In this document: piece after piece, positions 30,076 through 39,611 of the stretch
Numbering within the stretch: the stretch's first letter is position 1
Layout of the letters: the number at the start of each line of letters is the position of its first letter
Source of the DNA: an uncultured cyanobacterium
Lineage (GTDB): Bacteria > Cyanobacteriota > Cyanobacteriia > CACIAM-69d
DNA length: 64,000 nucleotides
Reading direction: 5' to 3'
NCBI GenBank assembly: GCA_937883785.1
Contig: CALGDE010000027.1
Span: 27,474 to 91,473 of the forward strand
Translations under genes and position numbers: made by a program
The notes under the pieces: model-generated
Database searches by the model: none
Seen by the model: only the letters and a program-made list of their open reading frames with translations
What the model was told of the DNA's origin: nothing

Positions 30076-30954
30076 ATGGCGATCGCCGAAAAACCGCCCG
30101 CCAAGAAGACACTCACCAAAAAACAGCGCGCCCTAGAAATATTTGATCGCCTCACGGGGCTATATCCCGACGCATTGTGCAGCCTGGATTACGAAACGGT
30201 GGTGCAGCTGTTGGTTGCCACAATTCTGTCCGCCCAATGCACCGATGAACGGGTTAACAAGGTCACCCCTGCCCTATTTGCCCGCTTTCCTGATGCTAAA
30301 GCCTTGGCGGAAGCGGACCGGGATGAGTTGGAAAGTTTGGTGCGCTCCACCGGTTTTTACCGCAATAAAGCCAAAAATATCCAGGGCGCTTGTCAGATGA
30401 TTATGGAAAAATTTGACGGCGAAGTGCCCCGCACGATGGAAGAGCTGCTGCTATTACCAGGGGTGGCTCGAAAGACTGCCAACGTAGTTTTAGCCAATGG
30501 ATTTGGCACCAACATGGGGGTGACGGTGGATACCCATGTTAAGCGCCTAACCTATCGCTTTGGATTGACTAACCATACGGATCCAGTGCGTGTTGAGCGG
30601 GATTTGATGAAGCTTTTACCCCAGCCGGAATGGGAAAACTGGTCCATTCGCACCATTTACCACGGGCGCAATATTTGTGATGCGCGAAAGCCGTTGTGTG
30701 GGGAATGTACGCTGGTGGATCTGTGCGATCGCCGGGACGTGGACAAGCCAAAGGGGAAATCTAAGCGTAAGTCCACCACGGGCAAAACCCAGTCAAAATC
30801 CACGGCAAAATCCCGGAAAAGCCCCCGTACAGCCCCTGTCACTTCCACAGCAAAAAAAAACACGGCAAAATCCACAAAAAAATCCGCCATCACAAAATCC
30901 ACATCTAGCAAATCCTCGAAAAAGTCCCCTAAAAAATCGCCGGTTAAACAATAA
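30076..30954 (+). CDS. nth: Endonuclease III with lysine-rich C-terminal tail
   Basis: A bifunctional DNA glycosylase/AP lyase for oxidised pyrimidines. The helix-hairpin-helix is LLPGVARKTANVVLANGFG, with catalytic Lys133, and the catalytic Asp152 is in VTVDTHVKRL. The 4Fe-4S cysteines are Cys201, 208, 211 and 217 (C-x6-C-x2-C-x5-C). The enzyme core ends near residue 220. About 70 further residues are Lys/Ser/Thr-rich (KSKRKSTTGKTQSKSTAKSR, KSSKKSPKKSPVKQ), which is not part of the normal enzyme and may bind DNA non-specifically. The start ATG at 30076 gives a basic leader (KPPAKKTLTKKQR). ispE follows after 98 bp. Confidence 0.95.
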   Translation: MAIAEKPPAKKTLTKKQRALEIFDRLTGLYPDALCSLDYETVVQLLVATILSAQCTDERVNKVTPALFARFPDAKALAEADRDELESLVRSTGFYRNKAKNIQGACQMIMEKFDGEVPRTMEELLLLPGVARKTANVVLANGFGTNMGVTVDTHVKRLTYRFGLTNHTDPVRVERDLMKLLPQPEWENWSIRTIYHGRNICDARKPLCGECTLVDLCDRRDVDKPKGKSKRKSTTGKTQSKSTAKSRKSPRTAPVTSTAKKNTAKSTKKSAITKSTSSKSSKKSPKKSPVKQ

Positions 30955-31052
30955 GGAAAATGCTGCGGTAGGACGAGGACTAGGGCGTCAATAAGCGGTA
31001 ATCTGAGCACGATACTTTGGGCGCTAACGTTACCGTAAATCTTGGGGTTGAA

Positions 31053-32033
31053 ATGACCGCTAATTCCCTGTCCCTATGGGCTCCAGCCAAGGTGAATTTG
31101 TACTTGGAAATTGTGGGCGATCGCCCCGACGGCTTCCACGAACTGTCCACAATTTTCCAAAGCATTGGACTGATGGATCGGGTGACGGTGGCGGTGCATT
31201 CGGGACCAGCAAAAATCAGCGTTGATTGTCCTCATCCGCTGGTGCCCAATGACCAAACGAACCTGGCATACCGCGCCGCTGAATTGATGGTACAGGCGTT
31301 TCCCGACGCCGCCTCTCGCCAAAGCACCATTGATATTGCGATCGCCAAAAATACCCCTGTGGCCGCTGGACTTGCCGGGGGTTCCTCCAACGCAGCGGCG
31401 GTGCTGGTGGCGCTCAATATGCTGTGGGAACTGGGACTAACTCACCAGGCGCTACAGGATTTGGCGGCAAAGCTGGGTTCAGATATCTCCTTTTGCGTTA
31501 GCGGCGGCACCGCGCTTGCCACCGGTCGCGGCGAGGTGTTAGACCCGCTGCCGAGCGTGTCTGATTTATGGGTGGTTTTGGGCAAATACGACAACCTCAG
31601 CATTTCCACCCCCTGGGCCTACAAGCGCTATCGGGAACTCTTTGAAGGGGAATATGCTCGTGATGCAAATACCCAAACGTCCCGCCATGACCAGGTACGT
31701 TCCGGAGCAATGGTGCGACTGCTCAGTCAGCTTGCCCAGGGAAGTCGCGACAATTTAGACAAAATCCGAGCCCTATTGCGTAATGATTTGGAACGCGCAG
31801 TACTGCCGGATCACAACAAAATTAAAACCTTGAGAGACTGCTTCCAGGGACAGGCACCTTTGGGAGCCATGATGTCCGGGTCGGGTCCCACGGTGTTTGG
31901 CATCGCCGCCGACGGAGCTAACGCCAAACTTATTCAAAGCGCTATTCGCCAATATATTCCTGACCCGGACCTAAGCCTGTGGACGGCTCCGTTTATTGCC
32001 CAAGGCGTCCATTTAGCGCCCAACACTGTTTAG
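31053..32033 (+). CDS. ispE: 4-diphosphocytidyl-2-C-methyl-D-erythritol kinase
   Basis: A GHMP kinase of the MEP isoprenoid pathway; it phosphorylates CDP-methylerythritol at O2. I choose the ATG at 31053 (MTANSLSLWAPAKVNLYLEI) with GGGG 7-10 nt upstream rather than the TTG at 31017. The active-site Lys/Asn region is APAKVNLYL; the ATP-binding GHMP motif is PVAAGLAGGSSNAAAVLVAL; motif 3 is GAMMSGSGPTVFGIA. Length 326 residues is typical. It lies between nth and queC on the same strand (98 and 62 bp gaps). Confidence 0.95.
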   Translation: MTANSLSLWAPAKVNLYLEIVGDRPDGFHELSTIFQSIGLMDRVTVAVHSGPAKISVDCPHPLVPNDQTNLAYRAAELMVQAFPDAASRQSTIDIAIAKNTPVAAGLAGGSSNAAAVLVALNMLWELGLTHQALQDLAAKLGSDISFCVSGGTALATGRGEVLDPLPSVSDLWVVLGKYDNLSISTPWAYKRYRELFEGEYARDANTQTSRHDQVRSGAMVRLLSQLAQGSRDNLDKIRALLRNDLERAVLPDHNKIKTLRDCFQGQAPLGAMMSGSGPTVFGIAADGANAKLIQSAIRQYIPDPDLSLWTAPFIAQGVHLAPNTV

Positions 32034-32095
32034 CGTCCAATATTTAGCGTCTGATATCAGCCTGTAAAAACATTAGCGGCGAGGTTGTAACCCCA

Positions 32096-32782
32096 GTGAA
32101 AGCAGTTGTTTTACTTTCCGGTGGCTTGGATTCGTCCACGGTGGTATACCAAGCGAAGGCGGACGGGTGCGAGTGTTACGCCATTTCCTTTGATTATCAA
32201 CAGCGCCATCGTCGAGAACTGGATGCGGCACGGGCGATCGCCCAACTGGCAGGGGTGGTGCAACATCAAATTGTCAACTTCGACCTAACTCAGTGGGGTG
32301 GTTCAGCCCTAACGGACGACACCATTGACTTGCCCAGCGATCGCCCCGTGGAAGCCATGGCGTCGGAAATCCCCGTCACCTACGTGCCCGCCCGCAACAC
32401 CATTTTTCTCAGCTTTGCCCTGGCCTACGCTGAAACCTTGGACGCAGAACGCGTGTATATCGGCGTGAACGCCCTGGATTACTCAGGCTATCCCGACTGT
32501 CGCCCTGACTATGTGGACGCCATGCAGGAGGTATTTCGCCTAGCCACCAAACAAGGACGGGAAGGCAATCCCCCACAGATAGTGTCTCCATTGCTGGAGC
32601 TGAAAAAGACCGACATCATTCGCCTAGGCAACCAGCTAGGCGTGCCCTGGGAAAAAACCTGGTCTTGCTATGCAGGTGGCGATCGCGCCTGTGGGCGCTG
32701 TGATTCCTGTCTATTGCGCCTAGCAGCTTTTAAGGAGCTTGGCCTAGAGGATCCGCTACCCTACGATGCACCTTCCCCATAA
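32096..32782 (+). CDS. queC: 7-cyano-7-deazaguanine synthase
   Basis: QueC converts 7-carboxy-7-deazaguanine to preQ0 in queuosine biosynthesis. The PP-loop ATP motif SGGLDSST is at residues 8-15, NTIFLSFALAYAETLDAERV and INALDYSGYPDCRPDY-like blocks follow (here VNALDYSGYPDCRPDYVDAM), and the C-terminal zinc site is built by CYAGGDRACGRCDSCLLR. The start is GTG at 32096 with a weak ribosome binding site. Length 228 residues is normal. It is the last gene of the plus-strand run, before the DnaA-box region. Confidence 0.96.
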   Translation: MKAVVLLSGGLDSSTVVYQAKADGCECYAISFDYQQRHRRELDAARAIAQLAGVVQHQIVNFDLTQWGGSALTDDTIDLPSDRPVEAMASEIPVTYVPARNTIFLSFALAYAETLDAERVYIGVNALDYSGYPDCRPDYVDAMQEVFRLATKQGREGNPPQIVSPLLELKKTDIIRLGNQLGVPWEKTWSCYAGGDRACGRCDSCLLRLAAFKELGLEDPLPYDAPSP

Positions 32783-33673
32783 AGCCCCTTACCCAAAAAG
32801 TTCGAATACGGCTTTGATGGCTGCCTCGGCAAATTTATAGCCCTTGTATTAATTTCTTCAATGGGGGTGTGCCGTGGCGGAAATCAGAGCACAGACTTGC
32901 CTGCTTAGACAGGAGGCCATAGGAGTCGGTGGCAATAGAAGGATTTTGGTGAGGCGCCCCTGGATTCTGCCGCGGACGTCGCTAGGACGTGCACTCTCCA
33001 CAGCGTGAAGCTTCTGGCGCCTAACGGAGCACAAGTCCCAGTCACCATTGCAAAATATCTCAACATTATTAGCGCCCATAATTTTGCCGGGTAATTGCCA
33101 AAAATAATCTTTTCTTAACTCGCCTGATTTAGGACTTTTCCACAGATAGTGATCACGCACCCTGGGCATGGGGATTGCCAAGGGGGACCACACTATACCT
33201 AGTGCGATCGCCCCAAAAACCGTGAAACCCCTTTAGTTACGTTGTTTTAACAGCAAGAATTTTTTATTTTTTCAAAAAGTCTTCCACAGCGTTTCCACAG
33301 TTTTTCCACAAGATCCCAAAAGTTTTCCACAGCCCAACGGGAGTTTTCCACAGCCCTTAGCGATCCCATAAGGGTTTAGGGCGTTTCTGTGGAATTCTCC
33401 CCCTGTGACGGTCGATTCTCAGAAAAGGACGCTTTTTATTGCGGAATTTTAAGTCGAAACGGCTGAAAGCCTGATCCCTTCGTTGGCAGCCATTTCAAAA
33501 ACAACGAAAAATGACAGGGTGCCGCGTTGACAACCTCCGGTCCCCGTAACGAGAATAGTGCCGCAGCCGGTTCCCTTCATCCGTCCTTAATCCGGCTTTC
33601 AAAACCCTCAAAATACAGTTTCAATACGCTGTCAGCCCACTGCCACTGCTGTTCTCACGCCGGAGCCTTGCCC
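32783..33673. other. Long non-coding region containing the DnaA-box cluster
   Basis: No gene is supported in these 890 bp. A frame at 33527 is in phase with the DUF2811 gene but its first 49 codons lack protein-like sequence. The main content is the AT-rich tract and TTTTCCACA array described separately, plus an isolated box at 33136-33144. Confidence 0.6.
33241..33352 (+). other. Candidate DnaA-binding region / origin of replication (oriC)
   Basis: An AT-rich tract (33241-33279, with T-runs) is followed by five direct nine-base boxes: TCTTCCACA (33280), GTTTCCACA (33291), then exact TTTTCCACA at 33302, 33323 and 33344. Spacings are 11, 11, 21 and 21 bp, close to one and two helical turns, and all share one orientation. 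Another exact box lies at 33136-33144. TTTTCCACA is the DnaA box known from Synechococcus, and an AT-rich tract next to phased boxes fits an unwinding element. Against oriC: neither dnaA nor dnaN is in the window, and flanking genes point towards the site rather than away. It could be a DnaA-titrating or regulatory site instead. Confidence 0.6.
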
Positions 33674-34003
33674 ATGATTACCCCCACCCAGCGCGTTTGC
33701 GCCGATGTTCCTCAAATCCTTCTGGAAGCTCTCCAGGATTACTTAGCTAAACACCCAGACTGGGATAAAAACCGAGTCCTTGCCGCCGCCTTGTCCCTAT
33801 TTCTATTGCAAAATGCCGAGGGCGATCGCCGCGCGTCCAAGGTTTACCTAGACACCCTATTTCGTCCCAGCAGCCCCAGCGGGATCAACGGCGATGATGG
33901 GGTCATCGACGATATGACCGGCGGTGAACGCAAAGTAGAGTCCGGGGCGGCGATCGCGTCCCCCCTGGCGCCTTCACCTCCACCGCTTAAGTCTGCCTCT
34001 TAG
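33674..34003 (+). CDS. DUF2811 family protein
   Basis: A small cyanobacterial protein; I start at the ATG at 33674 (MITPTQRVCADVPQILLEAL), because the upstream part of the frame reads as non-protein. The conserved block continues QDYLAKHPDWDKNRVLAAAL then LFLLQNAEGDRRASKVYLD, which reads as a compact helical domain like a small ribbon-helix-helix or effector-binding fold. The C-terminal 40 residues are low complexity (APSPPPLKSAS). Function unknown. It lies 320 bp downstream of the DnaA-box cluster, and the convergent tamB-like gene ends 25 bp after it. Confidence 0.75.
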   Translation: MITPTQRVCADVPQILLEALQDYLAKHPDWDKNRVLAAALSLFLLQNAEGDRRASKVYLDTLFRPSSPSGINGDDGVIDDMTGGERKVESGAAIASPLAPSPPPLKSAS

Positions 34004-34028
34004 CTTTTTCCCAACGTTGCTAACGTTC

Positions 34029-37000
34029 CTAGAACCGCTTTTCAAATTGAATTGAGAAGCGGTTTTCTCCTGTAAAGTCCGTGGATCCCCGAATTAAAGT
34101 GTTTTCGTTGAGGCGATAGTTTAAATTCAGGCGGGTGGTGGTGTCGGCGGTGGAAAACACCTGGGCGACGGAGGCGGACAGGCGGTTGGTAATATCTAGC
34201 CCCAGCTCTAGGGCCAGCCCCACACTGGTTTCCACGTCTTCCTCATCGTCGTCATCGTTGTCGGGGCGAGAGCTGACCACGGTGGGATACACCCGAAAAT
34301 CCGTTAAGCCCAGGGTGTTGGCGATATTGCTTTGGATAGTATTGAGCAAGCTGGCTCCGGCAAGGTTGGCGATCGCCACGGTGCCGCTGGATTCATCGCC
34401 GACGCTGTTGGCTAAGCTGCCGCCGATTAAAGCCAGAATTTGACCCTCGCTGCGGGCGGGGCGGCTGGTAAGGGCCAGGTTATTAAGGATTTCGCTAGCA
34501 TTCCCTTCCACGGAGGCCCGTACCCGCACCGTTTGCCCCACACCTGCCCGATCCACAAAGTTTTCGCGGATTTCGGTGCTGTCGGCGGCGGTGTTGTCGG
34601 TGGTGAAAGGATTATTGCTGGATTCCACCACGTTAGCGATTAGATTAACGTCCAGGTAAGGATCCAAGCCGTCTTCCGGTCGAAATTCCACAAACTGGGG
34701 TTCGCCGCGCTCTAGGAAAAATTGGGTGGCAAAAAGATTCACCTGTCCCCGCCGCACCTCAATACGTCCCGAGGGCTTTAGATCCGCAAGACGACCATCC
34801 AAGGTGAGTCCGCCCCGGGCCAGGAAATTAAGCAGGGGACGCTGGACAATTTGTAGCCCCTTGCCCAGGCTGATTTCCAAGTCGTTAAAGCTTACGGGAA
34901 TATCGCCACCGGCAGCGGAAGCAGCGCCCCCGCCGGCGTTTAGGGCCGTGGGATCAGTGGGCAACACAACGCGCCCCCCCACCAAGCCGATCTTGCCACC
35001 GATTTCTGGGGCGATCGCCGAGCCATTCACCACAATTTGCCCGTTTACGCCCCCTTGGTATAAGTCCCGCAAGGTAAGCCGTAGCTGGTCCAAATCAACG
35101 GTGATGGGCTTGGTAATGGGCGGGGCCGAGTTGGGAAGGGGGAATAGGGGCAGGGCTCCGTCGATGCGGATTTGCCCTTCGGTAAGGTTGCCTTGGATAT
35201 TGTTGACGATAAGGCGATCGCCCTCCAGTTGGGCCGTACCGCTAATGCCTTTCAGGGGCTCCGGCAGCTCGGAAATAGCCACTTCCGCATCGTTCAACAC
35301 CAGCTCGCCGTTAGCAATAGGCTGGCTAAGGGTGCCCGCCACTTCCACGTCCGCTCGCCCTTCGCCCCCCAGCCATTGGAATTGGGGGGCAATCAAGCTA
35401 ATAAGCCCGAATTCTTCATTGGTCACCGAAGCCTTAAAGCGAATTGCATCACTGTCCGGCTGCACGGTGGAAATGGGCAACGGCAGGGGTAAACCGCCGC
35501 TAATGCGAATGGGATCGTCCCCTTTACCCTGCACCAACACCCGGCTACCGAAGTTAAGGCGGGCGGCACTGTAGTTAAAGGAGCCGGTGGCGCTTTGGAC
35601 CGGCAGCTGATTCAGACGACCGTCCAAGAGTTCAATTTGCCCTCGGGCATTGGGATTACCCAGGGTGCCCGCTAGGGAAGCGTCGATATTGAGCGTGCCC
35701 GACAGCAGAGGCAGGGGCGCTTCCGCGTACAGCTGGCGAATTTGGGGAACCCGGCGCAGCAGTTCCGCAGGAAAGTTTTCCAGTTCAAATTTGCCGTTGG
35801 GCTCCTGACCAATCAGTCCCACATAGCGGGCAATGGTTTCTCCCGTTTGAAATTCGGCAGGCTCCAGGTTTAAGGTGCCGTCGTTCAAGGTACCGGCAAG
35901 GGTGGCGCGGTCAATGGTGAGGTCGATTTGGTCACCGCGACAGTCTGCTTGGGTGGGCCACTGCCAGTTATTGCCGGAAATATTAAAGTTGGCATTGGCT
36001 CCGGTCGCAACGGTGCCGGAAAAGGCGATCGCCCCGTCAAATTCCCCGGTCACCTGACTGAGGGGGGGAACCGGCAAGGCTCTACAGTCGCGCTGCACCT
36101 CTTGGGCTAAGAGCGCCTGAATTTCGTTGAGCTTATATAGCTGATCCAACACCGTAAATTCAGAGGTGTTAATGCCCAGCAGCCCCAAATCAGAAGCACG
36201 ACCGGGATTGGGGGGTCTTAAGGTGGCAGCCCACACGCTGAGGGCATCAAAATCCGTTAGGCGCAAAATCCGCAGCACCTGCTCCAGGCGTCCGTCGTTA
36301 ACCTGTAGCTCCCCATCAAATTTAGGGTCATCTTGGAGCACCAAATCTGCCCGGAGACCATAAACGCCGTCTCCCCGGCGCAGTTGGGTATCCCAAATGG
36401 CGATTTTATTCGTGCGAAAGCCGCTGTAGGCGATATTGCCGGCGGCGCGATCGCCCCACACCGTTTGCAGACCTGGATTATCCACCCCAAACTGAGCTTG
36501 AGCTTGACCATCCCTAAGGCGAAAAGTGCCCTTGGCGGTGGCAATGCCTCGCGGTGTTCCAAAGCCAGCGGTTAACGATGCCGGGAGGGGGAAGCGTTCT
36601 AGGGGCAAATCAGAAACGAAAAACTCCAGGGTTTCAGCGGATTTTAGGCGCCCCGTGGCGATCGCCCCATCCCAGTTCACTTCAAATTTGGTAGGCAGGA
36701 AGTTGGAGTTAAGGGTGACAAAAATGCGATCGCGCTCCCCCTGCAAATCCGCCACCAATCCACGGGTTAGACCGCCGCTAACGGTGCCCACCAAAGAATC
36801 CTCAAAGGGCGATTCCAGCACCGCTAGCCCGTCCAGGCGCACATCCCCCGCCAAAGCCAAACTCTCGATAGGCCCATAGATACGCCCTTGAAATGCCGCG
36901 TTACCCGCCAGCAGGTCGCGCTCCGCCTGAATTTGATCCACCACATCGGGCAGGGGAACCGGTGAAAGAGACGGCAACACCTCCAGGTCCACATCCTCCA

Positions 37001-39611
37001 CGTCCACCACAAAATCCACCGGTCCCAGGGCTAAGTTTCCGCCTTTAAACGCAGCATCTACCCGCCCCGTGGCCGATAACCCCGGTCCCTGCACCCGGTC
37101 CACCGCCACACCGCTACCATCCCAGCGGGCAGCCACAGCAACAGGCAAACGGCGATTTAAATAATCCTGCTGGGGGCGCGTGAGCAATGTGCCTGGCTCC
37201 CCCGGCAATAGGGAACCATTGACCTGGGCACGCACAGGGGTTAAATCCAGCGCTGTTAAGGCATCCACCGGTCCCGCCGCCGTCACCACTCCCGTCCACC
37301 GGCCGGTACCTTGGGGAGCCAGTCGCGCTAGCTGAATATTTTGAGTTTGCACATTAGCTTGCCACTGCCCCCCTGCCAAATTAACCGCCGCGTTCACGTT
37401 ACCCCCGGCAAACCGGGTCAAGCGGCTGGAAACGGTGGCGCGAATGCGGTTGAGATCCCCCGACAAATCACCGCTGGCTTCCGCATTGGCACTTAAAATT
37501 CCGCCGTAGCGGGGCAGAAGCGTAACAAGCTGGGCATTTTGCACCTGGGCAGCTCCCTGCCACCGTTCCCCACGCAAGGTGCCGTTAGCGGTAATTGCTC
37601 CGCCGCCCCAGCCTGTGCGCACTGCTGCCGAAAGGACTGGCACTTCCCCCAGTTCCCCGGTGATTTGTGCCTGCCCTGCTAAGTCCCCCTTAACCTGACG
37701 TCGCACCTCCTCCGGCAGCAATGAGGCAAAGCGCTGGGTGCCAATGCCCGCCCAGTTCACCCGCCCAGCAAACTCTGTATCACTGCCACCGCCAATAATA
37801 CTTACCTCGCCGCCCAAAGCGGACAACTGCCCTTGGGCTTGCCAGTCTTCTAAAGGTCCCGTTGCGGAAAGCTGCCCCGACAGCAGCCCCAGCCCCACCG
37901 TAGTGGGCGCACCATATACCCTTGCCAGATTATTCAAGTTGAGGGATCGCAACTGTAAACTGCTTTGAACATCGGCAATTTCCATGGACTCCAGCTGATT
38001 GCGATCGCGCAGCAACACCATGGCATCGCCAGTGATTTCTCCCCCGGAGGCGGGCACAATGCGTAAATCTTCCAGGGTCGCTTCCACGGGAAATATCGCC
38101 GCCAACCGCTCCGGCAGCTTATCCAACCGCCGATTCACCGATCCGCCCCCCGCCTGCGCCATTAACGACTCTGCGGTGTTGGCATTCAAATCTTCTGCTT
38201 TAGCCTGCTGCGATTTAGCCCGCTGAGATTTAGCCTGCCGCGATCGCACGGAAAATTCCGCCTCAAGGGTATCAATTTCCACCTGATCCACCTGGAACGG
38301 CCCCAAAGTATTCACCCGTCCGGTCAGCACTGGATTATCGATGGTGCCCGTCAAGTTAGCCTCCGCGCCCACCAAACCTTCCAAGGCGATAGGCAGCTCC
38401 AGCCCAAAGGTGTCCTGTAGCTCTCCCAGCCCCACATCCGGCGCATTAACCGTTAAATCAAACGCTGTGTCTAGCTCGCTTCCCTGGGGATCCGTCAGGG
38501 ATAGGCGACTATTAGCCAAGTCCACCTTGCCCTTCACCTGAGCCGAGACCTCCCCATAGCGCACCCGCAACGTGTCAATGTCTACTTCCTGTTCCCCAAA
38601 GCGAAACGCCCCTTCGTTCACCCGTAGCGATCGCGGCAGTAGTTCCCCATCCACCTGCAAGTCCTTAACCTGAGCCGTCCCCTGCAACGTGGGCCATGCC
38701 CCATCGATGGCATAGTCCACCGATACATTGCCTGACGCCACACCGGATCGCACCCAAATCGGCCCCGGCGCTAACTGGGCAATTCCATCTAGCGACAGAT
38801 CAGTGCCCCGCGCACTAGCCTTAATCCGCTGTAAATCCCCTCGAAATTCCCCCCGTGCAGCCACCGGACTTGAGGATCCCGCCACATCTAGCGTCGCCGT
38901 CGTATTAAATAAAATCTTCTGCGGGGCGCCATCCTGCCAATTTTGCAAATCCACCGAAGCTTCTGCTCCCAAAATTTGCAGCGGCACCACCGGTTCGTTG
39001 ACCTCAACAACCCCAGCAGAATTTTCAAAGCGATCAAACGCCGCCGGAATTACCTTGACGTCAGTGTTGTAGGCTTTAACGCTCGCAACCTGAATTTCTA
39101 CCGGTCCTGGCCCTTCATCTTCACTTTCCGCCAGGGTTAAATCCACCAGAGAGCCATCGTCCCCCTGTTCCACGTACACTGTGGCGTCGCGAAATTCCAA
39201 ATGCAGCGGAATAATGCGATCACCTAGCAAATTTACCGGGTTTAAAATCTCCCATAAATTCCAGCGAGCAATCACTTCCTGGGCTTCAGCGGAATCGGGA
39301 TCCTCCGGTCGCGGCAACACCACCGATTTACCCATCCGAATTTCCGTCAACCCCACCGACTCCACCGGTCCCACCTCCACCGGGCGCAACAGCAGGTCGC
39401 TCAGAGTTTCCGACACAAACCCTGGCAGCTGATAGTGCACCCAATACCACCCAAAGCCAGCGCCCCCCGCCACGATCGCCGTTGTGCCCAATGCCGCACC
39501 GTACAGCCCGTATTTCAACCATTTAGGGCGAGGCGATCGCCCCTGATTATTCGAATTTGACGGCGAATCAGAAGGGTCGGGAGTGGGAGTGGGATCCGAA
39601 GGTGAGGTCAT
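34029..39611 (-). CDS. TamB/DUF490 family envelope protein (Tic236-like)
   Basis: An 1860-residue AsmA/TamB-superfamily protein. Near the N-terminus after a short Pro/Ser-rich segment (TPTPDPSDSPSNSNNQGRSP) is one membrane span (YGLYGAALGTTAIVAGGAGF), then a very long series of beta-rich repeats expected to form a hydrophobic groove across the periplasm. The C-terminal DUF490 domain includes GGRVVLPTDPTALNAG, LSARPARSEGQILALIGGSL-like sequence (here LTSRPARSEGQILALIGGSL) and the end FTGENRFSIQFEKRF with a terminal Phe, as in TamB. Relatives act in lipid transport or outer-membrane protein assembly with Omp85 proteins; plant Tic236 is the plastid form. A short Lys/Ala/Gln repeat (RQAKSQRAKSQQAKAE) interrupts the first third. 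Confidence 0.9.
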   Translation of the reverse strand: MTSPSDPTPTPDPSDSPSNSNNQGRSPRPKWLKYGLYGAALGTTAIVAGGAGFGWYWVHYQLPGFVSETLSDLLLRPVEVGPVESVGLTEIRMGKSVVLPRPEDPDSAEAQEVIARWNLWEILNPVNLLGDRIIPLHLEFRDATVYVEQGDDGSLVDLTLAESEDEGPGPVEIQVASVKAYNTDVKVIPAAFDRFENSAGVVEVNEPVVPLQILGAEASVDLQNWQDGAPQKILFNTTATLDVAGSSSPVAARGEFRGDLQRIKASARGTDLSLDGIAQLAPGPIWVRSGVASGNVSVDYAIDGAWPTLQGTAQVKDLQVDGELLPRSLRVNEGAFRFGEQEVDIDTLRVRYGEVSAQVKGKVDLANSRLSLTDPQGSELDTAFDLTVNAPDVGLGELQDTFGLELPIALEGLVGAEANLTGTIDNPVLTGRVNTLGPFQVDQVEIDTLEAEFSVRSRQAKSQRAKSQQAKAEDLNANTAESLMAQAGGGSVNRRLDKLPERLAAIFPVEATLEDLRIVPASGGEITGDAMVLLRDRNQLESMEIADVQSSLQLRSLNLNNLARVYGAPTTVGLGLLSGQLSATGPLEDWQAQGQLSALGGEVSIIGGGSDTEFAGRVNWAGIGTQRFASLLPEEVRRQVKGDLAGQAQITGELGEVPVLSAAVRTGWGGGAITANGTLRGERWQGAAQVQNAQLVTLLPRYGGILSANAEASGDLSGDLNRIRATVSSRLTRFAGGNVNAAVNLAGGQWQANVQTQNIQLARLAPQGTGRWTGVVTAAGPVDALTALDLTPVRAQVNGSLLPGEPGTLLTRPQQDYLNRRLPVAVAARWDGSGVAVDRVQGPGLSATGRVDAAFKGGNLALGPVDFVVDVEDVDLEVLPSLSPVPLPDVVDQIQAERDLLAGNAAFQGRIYGPIESLALAGDVRLDGLAVLESPFEDSLVGTVSGGLTRGLVADLQGERDRIFVTLNSNFLPTKFEVNWDGAIATGRLKSAETLEFFVSDLPLERFPLPASLTAGFGTPRGIATAKGTFRLRDGQAQAQFGVDNPGLQTVWGDRAAGNIAYSGFRTNKIAIWDTQLRRGDGVYGLRADLVLQDDPKFDGELQVNDGRLEQVLRILRLTDFDALSVWAATLRPPNPGRASDLGLLGINTSEFTVLDQLYKLNEIQALLAQEVQRDCRALPVPPLSQVTGEFDGAIAFSGTVATGANANFNISGNNWQWPTQADCRGDQIDLTIDRATLAGTLNDGTLNLEPAEFQTGETIARYVGLIGQEPNGKFELENFPAELLRRVPQIRQLYAEAPLPLLSGTLNIDASLAGTLGNPNARGQIELLDGRLNQLPVQSATGSFNYSAARLNFGSRVLVQGKGDDPIRISGGLPLPLPISTVQPDSDAIRFKASVTNEEFGLISLIAPQFQWLGGEGRADVEVAGTLSQPIANGELVLNDAEVAISELPEPLKGISGTAQLEGDRLIVNNIQGNLTEGQIRIDGALPLFPLPNSAPPITKPITVDLDQLRLTLRDLYQGGVNGQIVVNGSAIAPEIGGKIGLVGGRVVLPTDPTALNAGGGAASAAGGDIPVSFNDLEISLGKGLQIVQRPLLNFLARGGLTLDGRLADLKPSGRIEVRRGQVNLFATQFFLERGEPQFVEFRPEDGLDPYLDVNLIANVVESSNNPFTTDNTAADSTEIRENFVDRAGVGQTVRVRASVEGNASEILNNLALTSRPARSEGQILALIGGSLANSVGDESSGTVAIANLAGASLLNTIQSNIANTLGLTDFRVYPTVVSSRPDNDDDDEEDVETSVGLALELGLDITNRLSASVAQVFSTADTTTRLNLNYRLNENTLIRGSTDFTGENRFSIQFEKRF

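Noticed and set aside
33527..33673. Longer TTG-started form of the DUF2811 gene
   Set aside because: The extra 49 residues lack family features; the ATG at 33674 starts exactly at the conserved block.
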